Origin: Anas platyrhynchos
Lineage: Eukaryota > Chordata > Aves > Anseriformes > Anatidae
Assembly: GCF_047663525.1 (NCBI RefSeq)
Contig: NC_092588.1
Span: 106,845,001-106,909,000, forward strand
Direction of reading: 5' to 3'
Length of the DNA: 64,000 nt
Under the pieces are notes generated by a model, which did not search any database, was not told where the DNA came from, and was given only the letters and a program-made list of their open reading frames with translations. Shown piece after piece: positions 50,401 to 63,449 of the stretch (its first letter is position 1; each line of letters begins with the position of its first letter). Made by a program: the position numbers and the translations under genes.

Positions 50401-52860
50401 CCCTCACTCACCCGGCGCGGTGTGGGGAAGGTCCTATCACAAAAATCAGCTGCGAGCAGCCTGCTGTGGGATGCCGTGCGGCGTTAGGTATGGTTTGGGG
50501 TGATAAACGCTACGGAGATATCCCAGCGTGGCTTCTTCTCAGATCTCCCTGATAGCGGTGCATTCCCTTGCATGTTCTGCTTGTGACCTATTTTTGATGA
50601 GTTTCACATCTGCTTTAGCAGCTCTGACAAGCAGAAAACAGAGCTGTTTACTGAGCTCACAGCTGCTGCTAATACTGATGCAACTAGCCAGAAATGAGTG
50701 CTTTCTTGGTTAGCTCATCCTGTTGAATGAACCTCTCCGCAGGGTTTGTTGCAAGTTTGTTTCAACTGGAATACTGTCAAAAGTCCCCACATCTGTGAAA
50801 TTCTCATACTTCAGCCTTCCTAGAAACCCAGAAACATATACACCCTTGCTAGTTCCAGTAACTTTCTTGTATTTCCCGTGCCCTGACCACATCGGCTTCG
50901 CTCACAGGTAGCGAAAACGCAACAGCCTGTCGTAAATAGGACAAAATTCCTGGTGGTGTTAGTTAATGTTAATGCTGCTTCCCTCTTGGAAGTATGAAGG
51001 AAGTCGGTCTCCTATCTAGGTTAAGGGCTCCGTTCCTTGGGGTGTTACATTACCCTTTATTAGGGTATAGCTTTATTGGGGTAGCTGAAGTACCCTATTG
51101 TTCGTACTATCTCTGTGTGCAGGTGAGGGTTAAACTGGTAGGAACATAAAATACTTCGGTGAAATGTGTTTCCTTGCCTCATCTTCGGTGTTCTCGGCGG
51201 CTGCTTTGCCCGTGTTGCATAATTCCTCGGTGAGGCTACGTCCTTTAGGGCTGAGCTCCTGGCCCTGCCGTGGGCTGAGTGCCTGTGGGCAGCGGGGTAC
51301 TCCTGCACTTCATTCCTCCATGCATTAGTTGCTTGTGGAACGCTTGTTCCTACAGATCAAAGAGATTACCAGACCTCTGGGGTTTAGGTGGAAGAAGTTG
51401 CAGCTGTGTGAAGGCTGGACATGTGTGGGTTTTTTTGTTTCACATTTAGGCACTGATTAATAGCCCGGTACTGCAGGGAGCCTGCGTGCACTGCTGGAAA
51501 CAACCAGAGGCTCCAGGCTCCGCGGAGCAATGAGCTTGTGGGCACGTTGCTTCAGCTTCAGCTACACGGGCTTGTGCCTGGAGGCTGGCCTTCCTGATGG
51601 GGAAATAGTGGTTGGAGGCTTTATTGATAATCTCCCAAGTATGCGTGTTTTTTATAAGTGTAATTCTTGAGCCTCTCCTTGGATCTCAGAAAACGTTGAA
51701 GCTTTTCTGTATCTTTGTGGGATAAATGTTGCAGGTTGTAACCTGAATTACAGACGTGGAAACAAAGGCACAGAGGTTATAAAAGATTTGCTGGAGTCAC
51801 GTCAGTGCATAAGAGACAAAATCTGCCCCAGAGCTTTCTGACTCTTACTGGTGTCCTACTCTTCAAATTTCATATTTAGTTCAATTTGGGAGCTTCTGCT
51901 GTCACAGTACCTCACAGATAGCTTTTATTTCTTAATGGCTTTTTTTTTTTTTTTCCATTTCACTTTCAGCTGCTAATGAAACATATTTTGAATTTTCTTT
52001 GAAGGTTGTGATGGTGACTCTGAAGTATTTTGTGATCCATACCTGCCTTTTCTTAGATGATGGTGGAAAATGTGGTGACCATCCTTTGCTTTTATTTTGT
52101 CATCTACAACCAAAAGCAGATATCAGATATTTGTTTGGACCGTTCTTAGACAGACTCAAGCATTGAATTGGTGATCTGCTTTTTAGTTTGCATTGTTCCA
52201 GGCCAGAAGAAAAGTGTTGTGTGGTAGCATAAAAACATCAGTTGGGACAGAAAACTCTACATGATCATTTACACCGTGACAGTGAGGGGAGACACTAGCA
52301 AGGTGAGTTCCCGTTGTAGGAAGTGCTGTGCCAAAAAACCCTGTAATCTTACCAGAAAGCCTTTTAATCATTTTTGGTACCTAAAAGTTGTGTATCTAGG
52401 TTGCCTTTAATACCAGAAAACAACCCTCTTTAGAGCTCTGTTTATTCTACCTGTCTGAAACACTTATCCTGGAAAGTGAAGTCTTGTTCTTAGGAGATGT
52501 CTGTTTCATTGATTTGTTGTAAGGGGAGCCCAGATGAATAGCTGATGCTAAGCTTCTCAGTTTTAGGTGGCAAAGCCTGTCCATCACAAATCATCTATAG
52601 TCTGTCCACCTGACTATAAGGCAAAACATAACAGTGGTAAAACAAATGGATGTGCAGCTGCAAATAGGCAGAGGTGCCTCATGTTGTCATTACACAAGTC
52701 TTGGAATTGCCTTCTTGTGAGGTGTGAAGAACTAGAAATGAATCCAGTCGAGGTAGCTGTCTGCATACCTATACATTCCTCACCGACACGTCGCTGCTCT
52801 GAAATCTGAAAGGATGAACAATCGCTACAATAGAGCAGCCATCTCCTTCCATGGAGAAAT
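47446..52860. other. gene-free intergenic DNA
   Basis: Only short T/A tracts (about 47930, 48013, 49166, 51942) are visible. No exon, transposon or RNA gene was recognised. Confidence 0.5.
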
Positions 52861-53132
52861 TCTGTCACAGACTGGCAGAGGTGGGAAGAGACCACAGGAA
52901 ATCATCTAGTCCATCCTACTGCTCAAAGCAGGCTTGCCCAGAGCAGATTGCCCAGAACCTTGTTCTGAGTTTCTTCAAGGATGGGGACTCTACAACCTCT
53001 CTGGGTAACTTGTGACACAGTCTAATTATCCTCAGAGTTAAAACAAACAAACAAACAAACAAACAAAAAAAGGTTTCTCTAATGTTTAAATGGTGTTTCT
53101 CGTGTTTCAATTTGTGCCTGTTGCACTAGGAG
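52861..53132 (-). mobile_element. CR1 LINE 3' end, interrupted by an AAAC tract
   Basis: Read on the minus strand this is the end of CR1 ORF2 (KHEKHHLNIRE, then after the tract LRIIRLCHKLPREVVESPSL). The 3' UTR follows, ending near the reversed 'tctgtcacagactggcagagg'. The plus-strand text 'aaatcatctagtccatcctactgctcaaagcaggc' is the reversed CR1 3' UTR. A pure AAAC tetranucleotide tract sits inside the ORF2 part. Confidence 0.85.
53041..53069 (+). repeat. (AAAC)n microsatellite inside CR1
   Basis: About six to seven pure AAAC units followed by an A run. It falls between the two readable parts of CR1 ORF2, so it arose after, or with, insertion of that element. Confidence 0.9.
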
Positions 53133-56100
53133 AAGCAGAGGCAGCTCTAGGTGTGTTCCAGCAAAGCTGGGAGGAAGGAAATAAAGTACAAGCTTGCAAT
53201 AAAGCAGAGAATTCAGGAACAAAAATGCTGAATTTCCGTGGCACAGTACAAATCAGCAGATTCTACAGACTGGAACAGGGGAATCCTTCCAGCCCCAACT
53301 GAGATAAATGAGGTAGTTCACACCTTTCAGAACTGCAATTTAAGGCAGCCTGAAAAGCGATGGAGAGAGCCCTCTGTCAGCATATGCTCGGTGCATGCTC
53401 TCAATTTTATCTGTATGTGTGAGAGCAAGACAATTGCCTCGTTTTTTTAGAGGCATGCTGGGTTTCTCCAGCACAATTCTGTGGCAGTGGGTGAATTCCA
53501 CAGGAAAGCTTTACAGCCACAGAACATACAGAGTCTGGAACATGGATAAACTGGTTGGGATAAAATAGAAACCAGCAAAACCTCTGCCAAGATCTGAAGT
53601 GAAATGAATAGAGGTTCAAAAAGAGTTCATTCAGTACGCCTGGCTCCTTGTTTCCATCATTTAGGAATAATTATATTTTTGTCACTAACATTGTTTTTAA
53701 ATGTCAATAGAAACCAGACAACTAGATTTGTAAACCCTGCCCTGTCATATTGAATGTATTAGGTTTTCCACTAACAGTCCCTTTTAAGTAAGGGTGAGGA
53801 AGCATTAAAAGCTCACTAACTCTCCAGAGTGAGGAAGCTATTGAAACAGCTCGTTAGGCTTTATGACAAGGAAGCTGAAATATAATAGGCCTAGAGCTTT
53901 GTGAAGGAGCCGGCGAGCCGTGGTTGAAGAGAGGACAGTGCCCGAGAGTTTGAAGGCCAGATGATTTGTGCATAGGGGATGTTGGAAGGTTCACAGCAAA
54001 ATAAACAAATGGGCCTACCCACAGGCGCAGTGTTCAGCTGAGACCAAAATGCTTCCTTTGCTTGGTTTCTAAACATAAGTTTAGAGTTTGTCTAACCAAA
54101 GAAGGAGTTTTCACTTAGCATTTCTTCCTCTCCATGCTGGGGCCAAAGAGCCATTTTCTGTTACCTAATTCACCACATTTGTTCTGAACCCAACTTTCCT
54201 TAGCCTTGTAACTAGTGAGACTGTGGTCTTTCTGTTAGTCCAGAACAGCATGTGATTCCTTTCTCGCTCTCCTAAATGCGATCTGTTAACTTTGTCCTAC
54301 CCTACTGTTTCTGTTCTTATCCCTCTGCTTTGGTACTTTGCTTAAATGTGCCTCCTCCATTGCACCTGCCATTCATTTAGCCAGAATTCAGACGATTTGG
54401 GATCCTGATGGCTTCTGCTAGAGCAGCTTTGGGTACCTAGGGAAAATGTAAGCTCATTTCTGGCAACACAGATCCAACTAACAAACCAGGCATTTTTCAT
54501 GTCCTTAGATAAACCACTGTGGTTTTAACAACAGGATAAATAAATGGATAAAAGCTTGTTCCTAGCATTTATGGCTTTGAAGGCAGATTTGAGGATGCGA
54601 GTTGACTGTTACTGGATGCAGCGGTTCTTCTGTGGCTTTTGCACACCTCCTTGAGGTGTAGCTCAGAGGTGTGTGACCAGACCCATTCACACTAGCTGAG
54701 GACTGAGAGCTCCCCAGGAATTTTCCTTAAAACAACAACAAAAAAATCCAACAGTGTCTCCAGTGGAGAGATGCACTGTAAGGAAACTGTAACTAAAGAG
54801 ACAGCTTGGACTCGCTGCATTCAGTTCCTGGAGTTTAGCTGCATATAATTCATGGACCTGTCAAAATGCAACAGAGCTTAAGTTATCTGCCACTTAAAAC
54901 CTGAGTTCTAGAGGCCCTGAGCACAGGTATCACCATTAGCATATGTCAGCTCGAGAAAGAGTCCCTCAAAAGTACATCGGGAAGCTGTTACAGCTAAGGA
55001 GTTGTTATAGCTGTTGACGGCTAGCTAGAGAATATTACATTACGCTAACTCAATTTTTCCCAAAGGACAGGAATATTTTACGCTTATTTCCTTTTTCACA
55101 GATATGACAGATCTGGGATATGTAAAACAGAAGAGAATAGGGAAGCAGAAACATTTTGAAGATCAGTGTTTTGAAATCCTAGCTTTCTAATACCTTCTTA
55201 AATTATATATTTATTCTCTCTTCCTTTTACATAACATAGCTGGCTGCAAAGGAATCGTCTTCCCTGTAAGGCTATAGATTACCAGCGTTTGTTACTGAAC
55301 TTTCCAGATCATCCGTATCAACATAAAATCACTGCAGCACCTTAAGCGTATCACCAGGCATGCACCAAAAAAAGGTTAGTCCTGCCTCCCTGTGCAAGCA
55401 CTGTTTCTCTCAGCCCCTGCAGACATTCCTCACATAATCCCACAGTCCCTGAGCAGTTCAGAATAGGCCGACTCGTTCCAGTCCCACCAACATATTCCTA
55501 GATGAGTCAGGGAGGACATAGAGCCTTTATGTAACCCTGCTAATGTGCAGAAATGTCACTGTCCGTGAACAATACCAAATGACAGTCAACAGATCTTCAT
55601 GTGAAAAGGCACAATAAGGCAGGAAAGCAGAGTTGTCACCAGCCTTTATGGAAACTAGTCTGATCTGCCTGCTTTGTTGCACCACATAAAGCTCAGTCTG
55701 AAGGATGAAAGGGGTTCATGGAAGAAAAGCAAACAAACAAACAAAAAGAACAAAACTAAAATGTAACAAGCTTTGTCCAGAATTCAAGCAACCTGAAAAA
55801 TGCCTATTAGTCAAACCTACATTCCTCCAAAGCCACATACTGTGGAGCCTAAGGAACCATCCTAACAACACCGGGATGGATTTCTGTACTTCATGTTCCT
55901 ATATACCACACTTCTTTGCATGTTTTCTTTTTACCGAGCACTTTAGCTAGAAAGTTGTTGTGCTGCTTCATTATGTGCTGATGGAACAGCCAAGAGTCCC
56001 AGCTTCAGAAACTGCATCGCTGAACTTGCTAAGCATCGTATTCTCCCATCTTATGGCTCAGGAATTCATATTCTGATACTGAGCCACTCACTGGCTTTTC

Positions 56101-56648
56101 TGTAATCACAGTTCTGCTATAGTAAGTTGAAGTCTGTGAAAATCTTGAACTGTCTTTATATTTTCTTTTTCACATGACATATTTCCCCGTGCTTCTTTGA
56201 GAATTGTATTTGCAGATAGTGAAGCAGTCTCAGAATAGCAACTTACTTGCTGATTGCATTGTAATCATCGTATGCCCATCACAAACTGCATAATCCTCAC
56301 TTTACTAATACTCTCTTAGAACAGAAGTTGGAGTCAGGGAAAACTCCAGTGTAGCTAAACTTGGCAGTATCCAATGTGTCCAACAGATGCCAAGTGGAAT
56401 GTTCTGTAATAAATCATCTCTAGCTGCATCTTTTCTAATATAGCGAGTAAAATATATGAATATGTCATTATGTTAGCAAATGCATACTGTGCAAACCCAA
56501 TTATGGTTTCTAGCCTCTAAAAATGCAGGTGGTGTATGTTAGTGCTGAAGGGAATGATTTGAGAAAGAAAGAATTTAAAAATGGAAGTACTGTAAATTCA
56601 GGTTGCTTAGTGTAAACTGAAACTACTGTTTGTGAGAAAATTTTCATG

Positions 56649-56829
56649 TCCTCTCCTCTCCTCTCCTCTCCTCTCCTCTCCTCTCCTCTCCTCTCCTCTC
56701 CTCTCCTCTCCTCTCCTCTCCTCTCCTCTCCTCTCCTCTCCTCTCCTCTCCTCTCCTCTCCTCTCCTCTCCTCTCCTCTCCTCTCCTCTCCTCTCCTCTC
56801 CTCTCCTCTCCTCTCCTCTCCTCTCCTCC
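56649..56829. repeat. pure pentanucleotide microsatellite (CTCTC/GAGAG type), ~36 copies
   Basis: One hundred and eighty bases of a perfect five-base unit (TCCTC on plus, GAGGA on minus) without a single interruption. One strand is all pyrimidine and the other all purine, which favours triplex (H-DNA) formation. It is stop-free in several frames only because the unit contains no stop codon, so apparent SPLLS or RRGEE repeat proteins here are artefacts. Confidence 0.97.
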
Positions 56830-59250
56830 CTTTCCAGTCTGCTGCAGACCTGTTTCTTCCTCTTTTTACTGCTGCTCATCTGTGGGGAGAACAAGACCTT
56901 GGAAGATCAGGAAAGCAACTTCTATTTCTGTAGAACTTTGTGTAGCTCTCCTTGGGACGTAATTTACAGTCTTAAATACTCACATAAAAGGAAAACTGTT
57001 TTCAGGAGGTAATGGGGCTTAGATTAATCAATGTTACTGCACGTGTTCAAATCAATACTCAAAGGAAATATATAAAAAAAATATTTTTAACTCTTTAAAG
57101 TACCCAAATATAGTGTAAATAAAGCACTGATCTGCAAAACGGAGAAGTATTTCTCTCAGCAGGATTAAATGAGTTCATTTGATTTTCTTTGAAGGACACA
57201 AAACTGCCATTCTGGCCCTTTTCTGATCTTTTTCAGGGTATGATTTTCAAGATGAAATTTGTTCTTTATAAAAAGAAAAAAAAAATGAATGGACTCGCAA
57301 CTAAAGATTAAAGTAATTTTCTTTATTTGATGTGCAATGATTTGTTTATTTTTCACACAGATAAATTTTGAGGTAAAATGATATATCTGCTTCCAGTTTC
57401 TCTTTTTAGGGATATTCAACAGTAGAAAGTGGATCAGAAAGAACTTAAGGAAGGCTGGGGAGGATGGGAGGGAAAATGAAGTGAACTTTAAGGTCAGTGT
57501 CATAAAGATACCAATCTAACCCGATTATTGTCTATCCTCTGGAGAGGGGAAAATCTTACAGAACTGCATTAAAGTTGAGAAAAATGAGACGCTGAAAAGA
57601 AGAGGAAATTGTAGTACTCTCTGAGGTAGATTATGTTGTACAGTTAATAAATGATCACCACTTAAATTCCTTAAAAAAAAAAAAAAAAGCATGAGTTGTT
57701 GAGTTGTTGATGCCATGTAACTGAACAAAAGGCAAATACAAAAAAATCTTGCATTACATCCAAGGAAGTGAGGTGGATTATTACTTAATGTGCAACTGGT
57801 TTCTCTTTCATGGAGAAGCAACCAAAGGTCTTATGCTAACAGGAATGTGCTACTTACAAGTTTGCAATGGTCTGTTCCGTATCCTAATGACTGCTCAGTG
57901 ATCTTTTTATGGTGATGGCATTGTAAAATCTTGATTGTGCCCCACCAGTTGTCTTCGGTGACTCTAGAGCTTCTCCTCCCTGAGCACCCAAGGTTATTTC
58001 TAGGCTCACATCCAGCTCAACAAAGAGAAAATCTTGGGGAACCAAAGAGCAGGTCTGTCTTTCTGTCATGCTGTGTAGCTGGCATTTTCTGAGTCGGCAC
58101 ATTTTGAGCCTGGCTGGTTCATGCCCTGGATGCTCAGCATGTCTCTCCCTTGCTGTTGGGCCGTGCCTGGGCATTTTCTCTGTGGTGCTGAGACATGGAA
58201 GAGTCAATGGGAGGGCTCCTTCACCTGATCTCTGTCACAGGGGCCAGGTGCAAAAGGACCTCGAATTTTCTACGGGAAGCAGGCTGACTTTTTTTTCCTG
58301 TCATATGCTGGAAAAATGGTTACAAGCCCTGTTGAAACATGCATACTAACAGCATTTAACTTCCTCATCTGTTCCAATTTTCAATAAATGCATTTAAATT
58401 ACCAGTTGTTGGTGCGCTAACTACACTGTTTTGTCTTTCACCTGTGCTTGGATTTGAAATGCAAAACTGTAGATGACGATGCGAATTTTGCCTACTTTAT
58501 TTGTGAAGTAGCATGTACATTTCTGGCATTTACCTTAAATGTTACGTATAATATGTAGTGCATCTGTTTGCCTTAATGATTAGAGGGACAGGTGAGAGAG
58601 GTACTGGACTCAGTACCATGGCTGCCAGCTGCTTTGATGGGGTGCATCAATGGGCTAATAATAATACTTTTGGATTTCTTGAAAGTTTTTGGTGCAGGCT
58701 GCTTGAAAATGATTAAGTAGAAATGTTACAGTACAAGCCAATGTCATATCTTAGCCAAGCCTGATGTGAAGAAAAATGGCTTACTTGCTGCTACGCTGCT
58801 TTGAAATGCGAGAACTTAAAATACAGGCATGAGTTTACTTTTCCTTTTGTTAGCCCGAGAGCTTGAGAAATGTGCAGAGCTGAGAACACAGACTTTTTTT
58901 TCCCCCTGTAACAACTTAAGGTTTCGAGCTTCTGCCGACGCAGAAGGAAATACCATTAGGTAGATACAAGAAAAGCCAATATTCCACGTTATTCGTGCAG
59001 ACAACTAACGTTTGAAACTTGCATGAACTGCTTCCACTTAAAAGCTGTCAGTCACATTGGTTATAAAAAGCCCGGAGCACTTAGGGGCTGTCAGTCATTT
59101 CTCAAAGAGAGAGCTGACATCTTAACATTTACTTTGCCAGTATTTACCAGAGGCAGAAAACCAAAGGGTGAAAATGCAAACGGAAACACACGTTCTCACT
59201 GATCACATGGTGCAAGGGAAACATTTGGATCAGGTGTTGTAGTTGCTCAC

Positions 59251-59326
59251 CTCGGAGCCTCCAGTCTTGAGAAGATTTTTCTCTTTTGCTCCGTAAATCG
59301 GACTGTTGCAGGCTGGCTCTGTGCTG
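59251..59326 (-). other. exon-like segment, minus strand, unrecognised
   Basis: Seventy-six bases lie between an acceptor with a good pyrimidine tract (agcctttcttccttcag|CAG) and a near-perfect donor (CTCCGAG|GTGAGC). One frame is open throughout, entering in phase 0 and leaving in phase 1, and reads QHRASLQQSDLRSKREKS and on. It is on the STMND1 strand about 29 kb upstream of that gene's start. It could be a 5' non-coding exon of a longer transcript. I do not recognise it, and a 76-base open frame is weak evidence of coding. Confidence 0.22.
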
Positions 59327-60684
59327 CTGAAGGAAGAAAGGCTCTTGCAGGCAGTGGCTGTGGAGTCTGCAGTAGCATCGTCGGGCAAGGAAATAGGTTG
59401 ACTCTGGGCTGTTATGACTAGGGGAGCAGCAAGAAACGTGCAGAAGACTTAAGAAGGGCACCTTGAAGGGCATCCACCTTTCTTTTTTTTTTTTTTTTCT
59501 TTTCTTATGCTAATAAGGATGTGGGTGTTGTGATTACCATAGACTGATGATATTTTCTCTTGCAAGAAGGGGATTGGCAGGGAAAGGTATAGGTGGGACT
59601 AGTTAATTCAAATATGTCTTCTACTCTTTACATGTAGGTTTCTAGATGTAGTTATCCCTGGACTGCTCTGAGAACTGGTCCTGGTGCTTCGGTGGGACTG
59701 CAGCTGTTGAAGCACTGCTCAGCACCTGGGACCTCCAGTCACGACCACTGCAGAAGGTCTCACTGCAAAAGTAAGTGAGGTGCAGAGCTGCTGTGTACAC
59801 TTATCACAGGCACGAATGCACTGTGCTGCTCAAATGCTGAGCCCTGTTTCATGCAATACCACTCTGAGGTGTACACATGAAGGTAAAAGTGATGTTGTCC
59901 TTGAGGCTGCCTCCAGAAATTCAGTGAGGTCTTTTACTGTACCTGAGCAGCAAGTCTCATATTGCCAAAATGTGTGCTTGAAGCAGTCCATATGTGGCTG
60001 GTAGCTGTTTTTCTGATCAGACTGTCAGTCTATTAGCTAGCTCAGCCAAACACAGCAACTAAGGAAATGTTGAGGAACTCTGCTTTAGATACTTACTGCT
60101 ATGAGTGCCTTGTAGAGTCTTCTGGAAGGTCCAGTCCAGCAGTGAGCAGTTTCCCCCATTCACTCTTCTTGGACTGGTGCAGCCCACATCTGCAGCATGT
60201 CATTCTCTGGTCAGTCCAGAGGTTTCGTTCCCTGTGCACATCCAAGTGTTAATGGTCTTGTAATCCTGACCCAGCCTCTGGCTCAGCAAGTCATCTTCCA
60301 TGCAGGGTTCCTCAGGTAAGGAGTAGGGATAGGGAATAAGGATAATTATATAATATAATATGGATAACAAATAAGGATATGGAATTGTGCACCAGATTAA
60401 AACCTGTAAATGAGGTTTCTGGAGACATGTTTAAGTATAGATACTCGTGTATAAATTCGTAGAACCACAGAGTCATGTTCCCATTCAGATTCCCATTGTA
60501 GTCAATGAAAGTCCAATCCATGCAGATGTTGGAACTAAATGCTTTAATTTACCTTGGAGTAGACACCTCTCAGATATCAGCCGAATAGTTCTCTAAGCAT
60601 CACTGACTATCTGGAGTAGGTTTCCCGTGGCCATTATAGGAATTCAGATAATTACTGCATATTAAGTTGCGTAAAACCTGCTTT

Positions 60685-60758
60685 GGTAGAAGGGTTGGAC
60701 CCAATGATCTTTCGAGGTCCCTTCCAACCCCTACAGTTCTGTGATTCTGTGATTCTGT
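60685..60758 (+). mobile_element. short CR1 LINE 3' end
   Basis: The typical terminal phrase is present: 'agggttggacccaatgatc', 'gaggtcccttccaacccc', then three copies of an ATTCTGTG-type octamer. The element is severely 5'-truncated and in plus orientation. Confidence 0.85.
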
Positions 60759-63449
60759 AATCTGCAACCAAATTCCACCCTGGGAGCCAGCTAGTGACAG
60801 ATCTCTGGGGGACTTCTGCACCAGGTTTATAGCCTGGACTTGAAACTCGTGTTCCCACGTGTATGGAGCTACCACATTTTCTTTAGTAGTAGGGCTGTCT
60901 GATGTGGAATATGCACACTTTAACCTTCCTGCATCTTTAGCTTGGATATAGGTAGTCCTACAGCTCCAGCAGCCCAGAGTTCACTTTGGATAAGTAGAGC
61001 AAGTATTTAGCAATTATTTTTGATCTGTGTGTGTCTGCGTATGTATGTATCCGAGTTGTATATTAAGCAGCGGTATGGAAAATATCAATTTAGGTTATGG
61101 ATATGGATAAACTAATTACCTGTCAGTCGGGAAGGTCTTGCTGCTGAGCGCACAGAAGTGCCTACATGCACCTGTGCTTAAGGAAGCTGTGTCACATCAC
61201 AAGCAGATTACAGCAGGGTTCAGGTAGTACAATGAGATCAAAGGATGGATACCAAGGAAAAAGCATTTTTCCACCATTTCTTCTACGCCATGTCCATCTA
61301 TCACTTTATAAATGCATCAGTACTGTATTCTCCAGTACTTTATTTTCATACTAGGGATTTCTTTCTTCCCTTAGGGAGACTCTTTGTCTTCCTTTCAAAG
61401 GTAAATAAAGAATGCTCTTCACCATAATATATGTTAAAAAAAAAGGAACAGAAAACATCATGTCCCTATATACAGCTTGAATACCCGATAGATGTTTACA
61501 TCAATTCTCTGCTTAGGTCTTAGAGCCAAAAAAAAAAAAGAGAAAGGCCATGTTTAGCATGGATCAGAGGTTGAGGGTAAGGGAAAGTTCAATAGTTTAG
61601 TATAAGAAAATTTGGAGTGAAGGTAGATTGAGAGTTTTCCTAATAGAGACATCTACTAGTATGGGTAATAGTCTCCTATGGTCCATGTAGGTGAAAAACA
61701 CAGTGCAAAAGAGAGCTGCTGTTCCAGCCTCTTCTCTCCTTTGCACCCTGTGGTCCATATCTTGGGGCCCTCTCTTGTGCATGGCTCACAGGGTCAGGAA
61801 AACAAGCCACGGCTGCATGCACTGATTATCCCTTTGTTCCCCTCTATTGGTACAAAAAACTAGAAATCTCTTGAAGTCACAGCTTGGCGCTCTACCAAAC
61901 AAAGAGATGATTGCAGCTGAGAGTGTCTAGGACTTGTCGGCCTCCAGCCTGCTGCATAGGTGTGGGCACCACATGTCATTCCCTGGAGGGCCGATTCCTT
62001 GTCTGCAGATTGTGAGCTGGAGACCCGTCCAGCTGCTGTACAGGTTACTCTTACTGGTTGAATGCCAGTGCGCAGTGTGGGGGATCTTGAGGGATCTTGG
62101 GATGAATTAAACACAAATTCCATTCATTCCTTCTTATCAGAGAATTTGAGGGTTAACTTGTTTTGTGCCTTAATTTGTAAAAGTCCAATCGTAAGCAGTT
62201 GGAAGAGACCTAACAAACTCAAGTCCCATCACCTCAAATTTGGACTGTTTAAGGTAAATTTCAGATCTTGTCATCAGTTCCTTTGGAAAAGTGGATTCTT
62301 CTAACCTGAGGGAACAGCTTCCCTACTTTTATCTTACAATCATAACTAGAATACAAGAGGAACCCCTTGCAGGCGAAGGAGAAGAGTAACTGACCTAAAA
62401 TATTGACTTTGTTGTGGGAAAATCATCAGCTATCAATGGCTGCATGTACTTAAGATGACTTCTATCTCTGAACAGCATCCAAGCATTTAGACATGATCTT
62501 AAAAAAGATATTGAAATGACTTCTGAAATTGTCATTGTGATTTGATGGCTTTTGAGGCTTAACAGATTTAGGTAACATACCTTTAGGAAGGCCTTTTTCC
62601 TTACAGCTCTGGATGTTATAGGAAAATTTACTACAATTCTTGTGTGCCAATAGTAAAAAGGGTTAAACTGTGAAAAAAAATTTACTATAAAAAGCTGATT
62701 TTGTTGTAAAATGACTAATGGCATGGAATTCTAATATGCATGGGGATTTGAGAAAAGCAAACATTGAACATATTACCAAGTATCCTTGGAGCAGGACACA
62801 AGGCAAGTGCAGGTATTCCTTTTGCAAATTTCAGGCAACTTCCAGGACTGTTGCAAGAAGGCAGAGCTGAGTGTTGCTAGTGCCAAGCATTTGCGAGTCA
62901 GGTCCTGAAATGTCATGAGCCTGGTTTGGAGAAAAAAACAAACAAACAAACAAACAAACAAACAAAAAAAGTTGCAGTAATTTCTGGCTTAATTTTATTT
63001 GTCTTTTGACGTATTTGTACTTTTTTTTTTTTTCTTTTTCTTTTTTTAAGTCTTTAGGCTTTCCACTTTCTAGTTTTCTCCACCACAGCAAAGCTCTAAT
63101 GCATGTTTTCTTCAGTAAGAGCTGAGATGACTGGAGCACTAAATGACTTGAGAAAAAGGGTCTTCAAGACAAACACCGAATCCTGTGAGATTCATAGTGA
63201 AGCTTTTGGTGTTGGCAGCATAAAAGGAGGGGGAATTTGCAAAGGCTCCCCAGAGAGAGGGGAATAAAGGGAGAGGGAGCTCCAGAGGGCCACCTGAAGA
63301 GTTCAGCCAGGCTTCTCCTCTGGATCACCGTGTTCTCCACTGGAGCTGCTGTAGAGAAAGGTAGCTTTTGTGAATAGCTCTTTGAGTGCCACACGAAGAG
63401 AGGCTTTTAATGTAAGGAGCTGCACGTGGCTGTGCTGATTTCCAACAAC
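60759..63449. other. gene-free intergenic DNA
   Basis: Contains the AAAC microsatellite at 62.94 kb and short A/T tracts. No exon or transposon recognised. Confidence 0.5.
62936..62970 (+). repeat. (AAAC)n microsatellite
   Basis: About seven pure AAAC units between A runs. Same unit as at 53 kb, but no CR1 sequence was recognised around it. A T-rich tract lies at 63020-63047. Confidence 0.92.

Larger units (their letters stand above)
53133..60684. other. gene-free DNA with one large microsatellite
   Basis: Apart from the pentanucleotide microsatellite and the exon-like segment at 59.25 kb, nothing was recognised. Short A (57673-57688) and T (59483-59499) tracts occur. Confidence 0.5.

Noticed and set aside
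56607..57012. Open frames on both strands encoding SPLLS or RRGEE repeats
   Set aside because: They are by-products of a stop-free pentanucleotide microsatellite.
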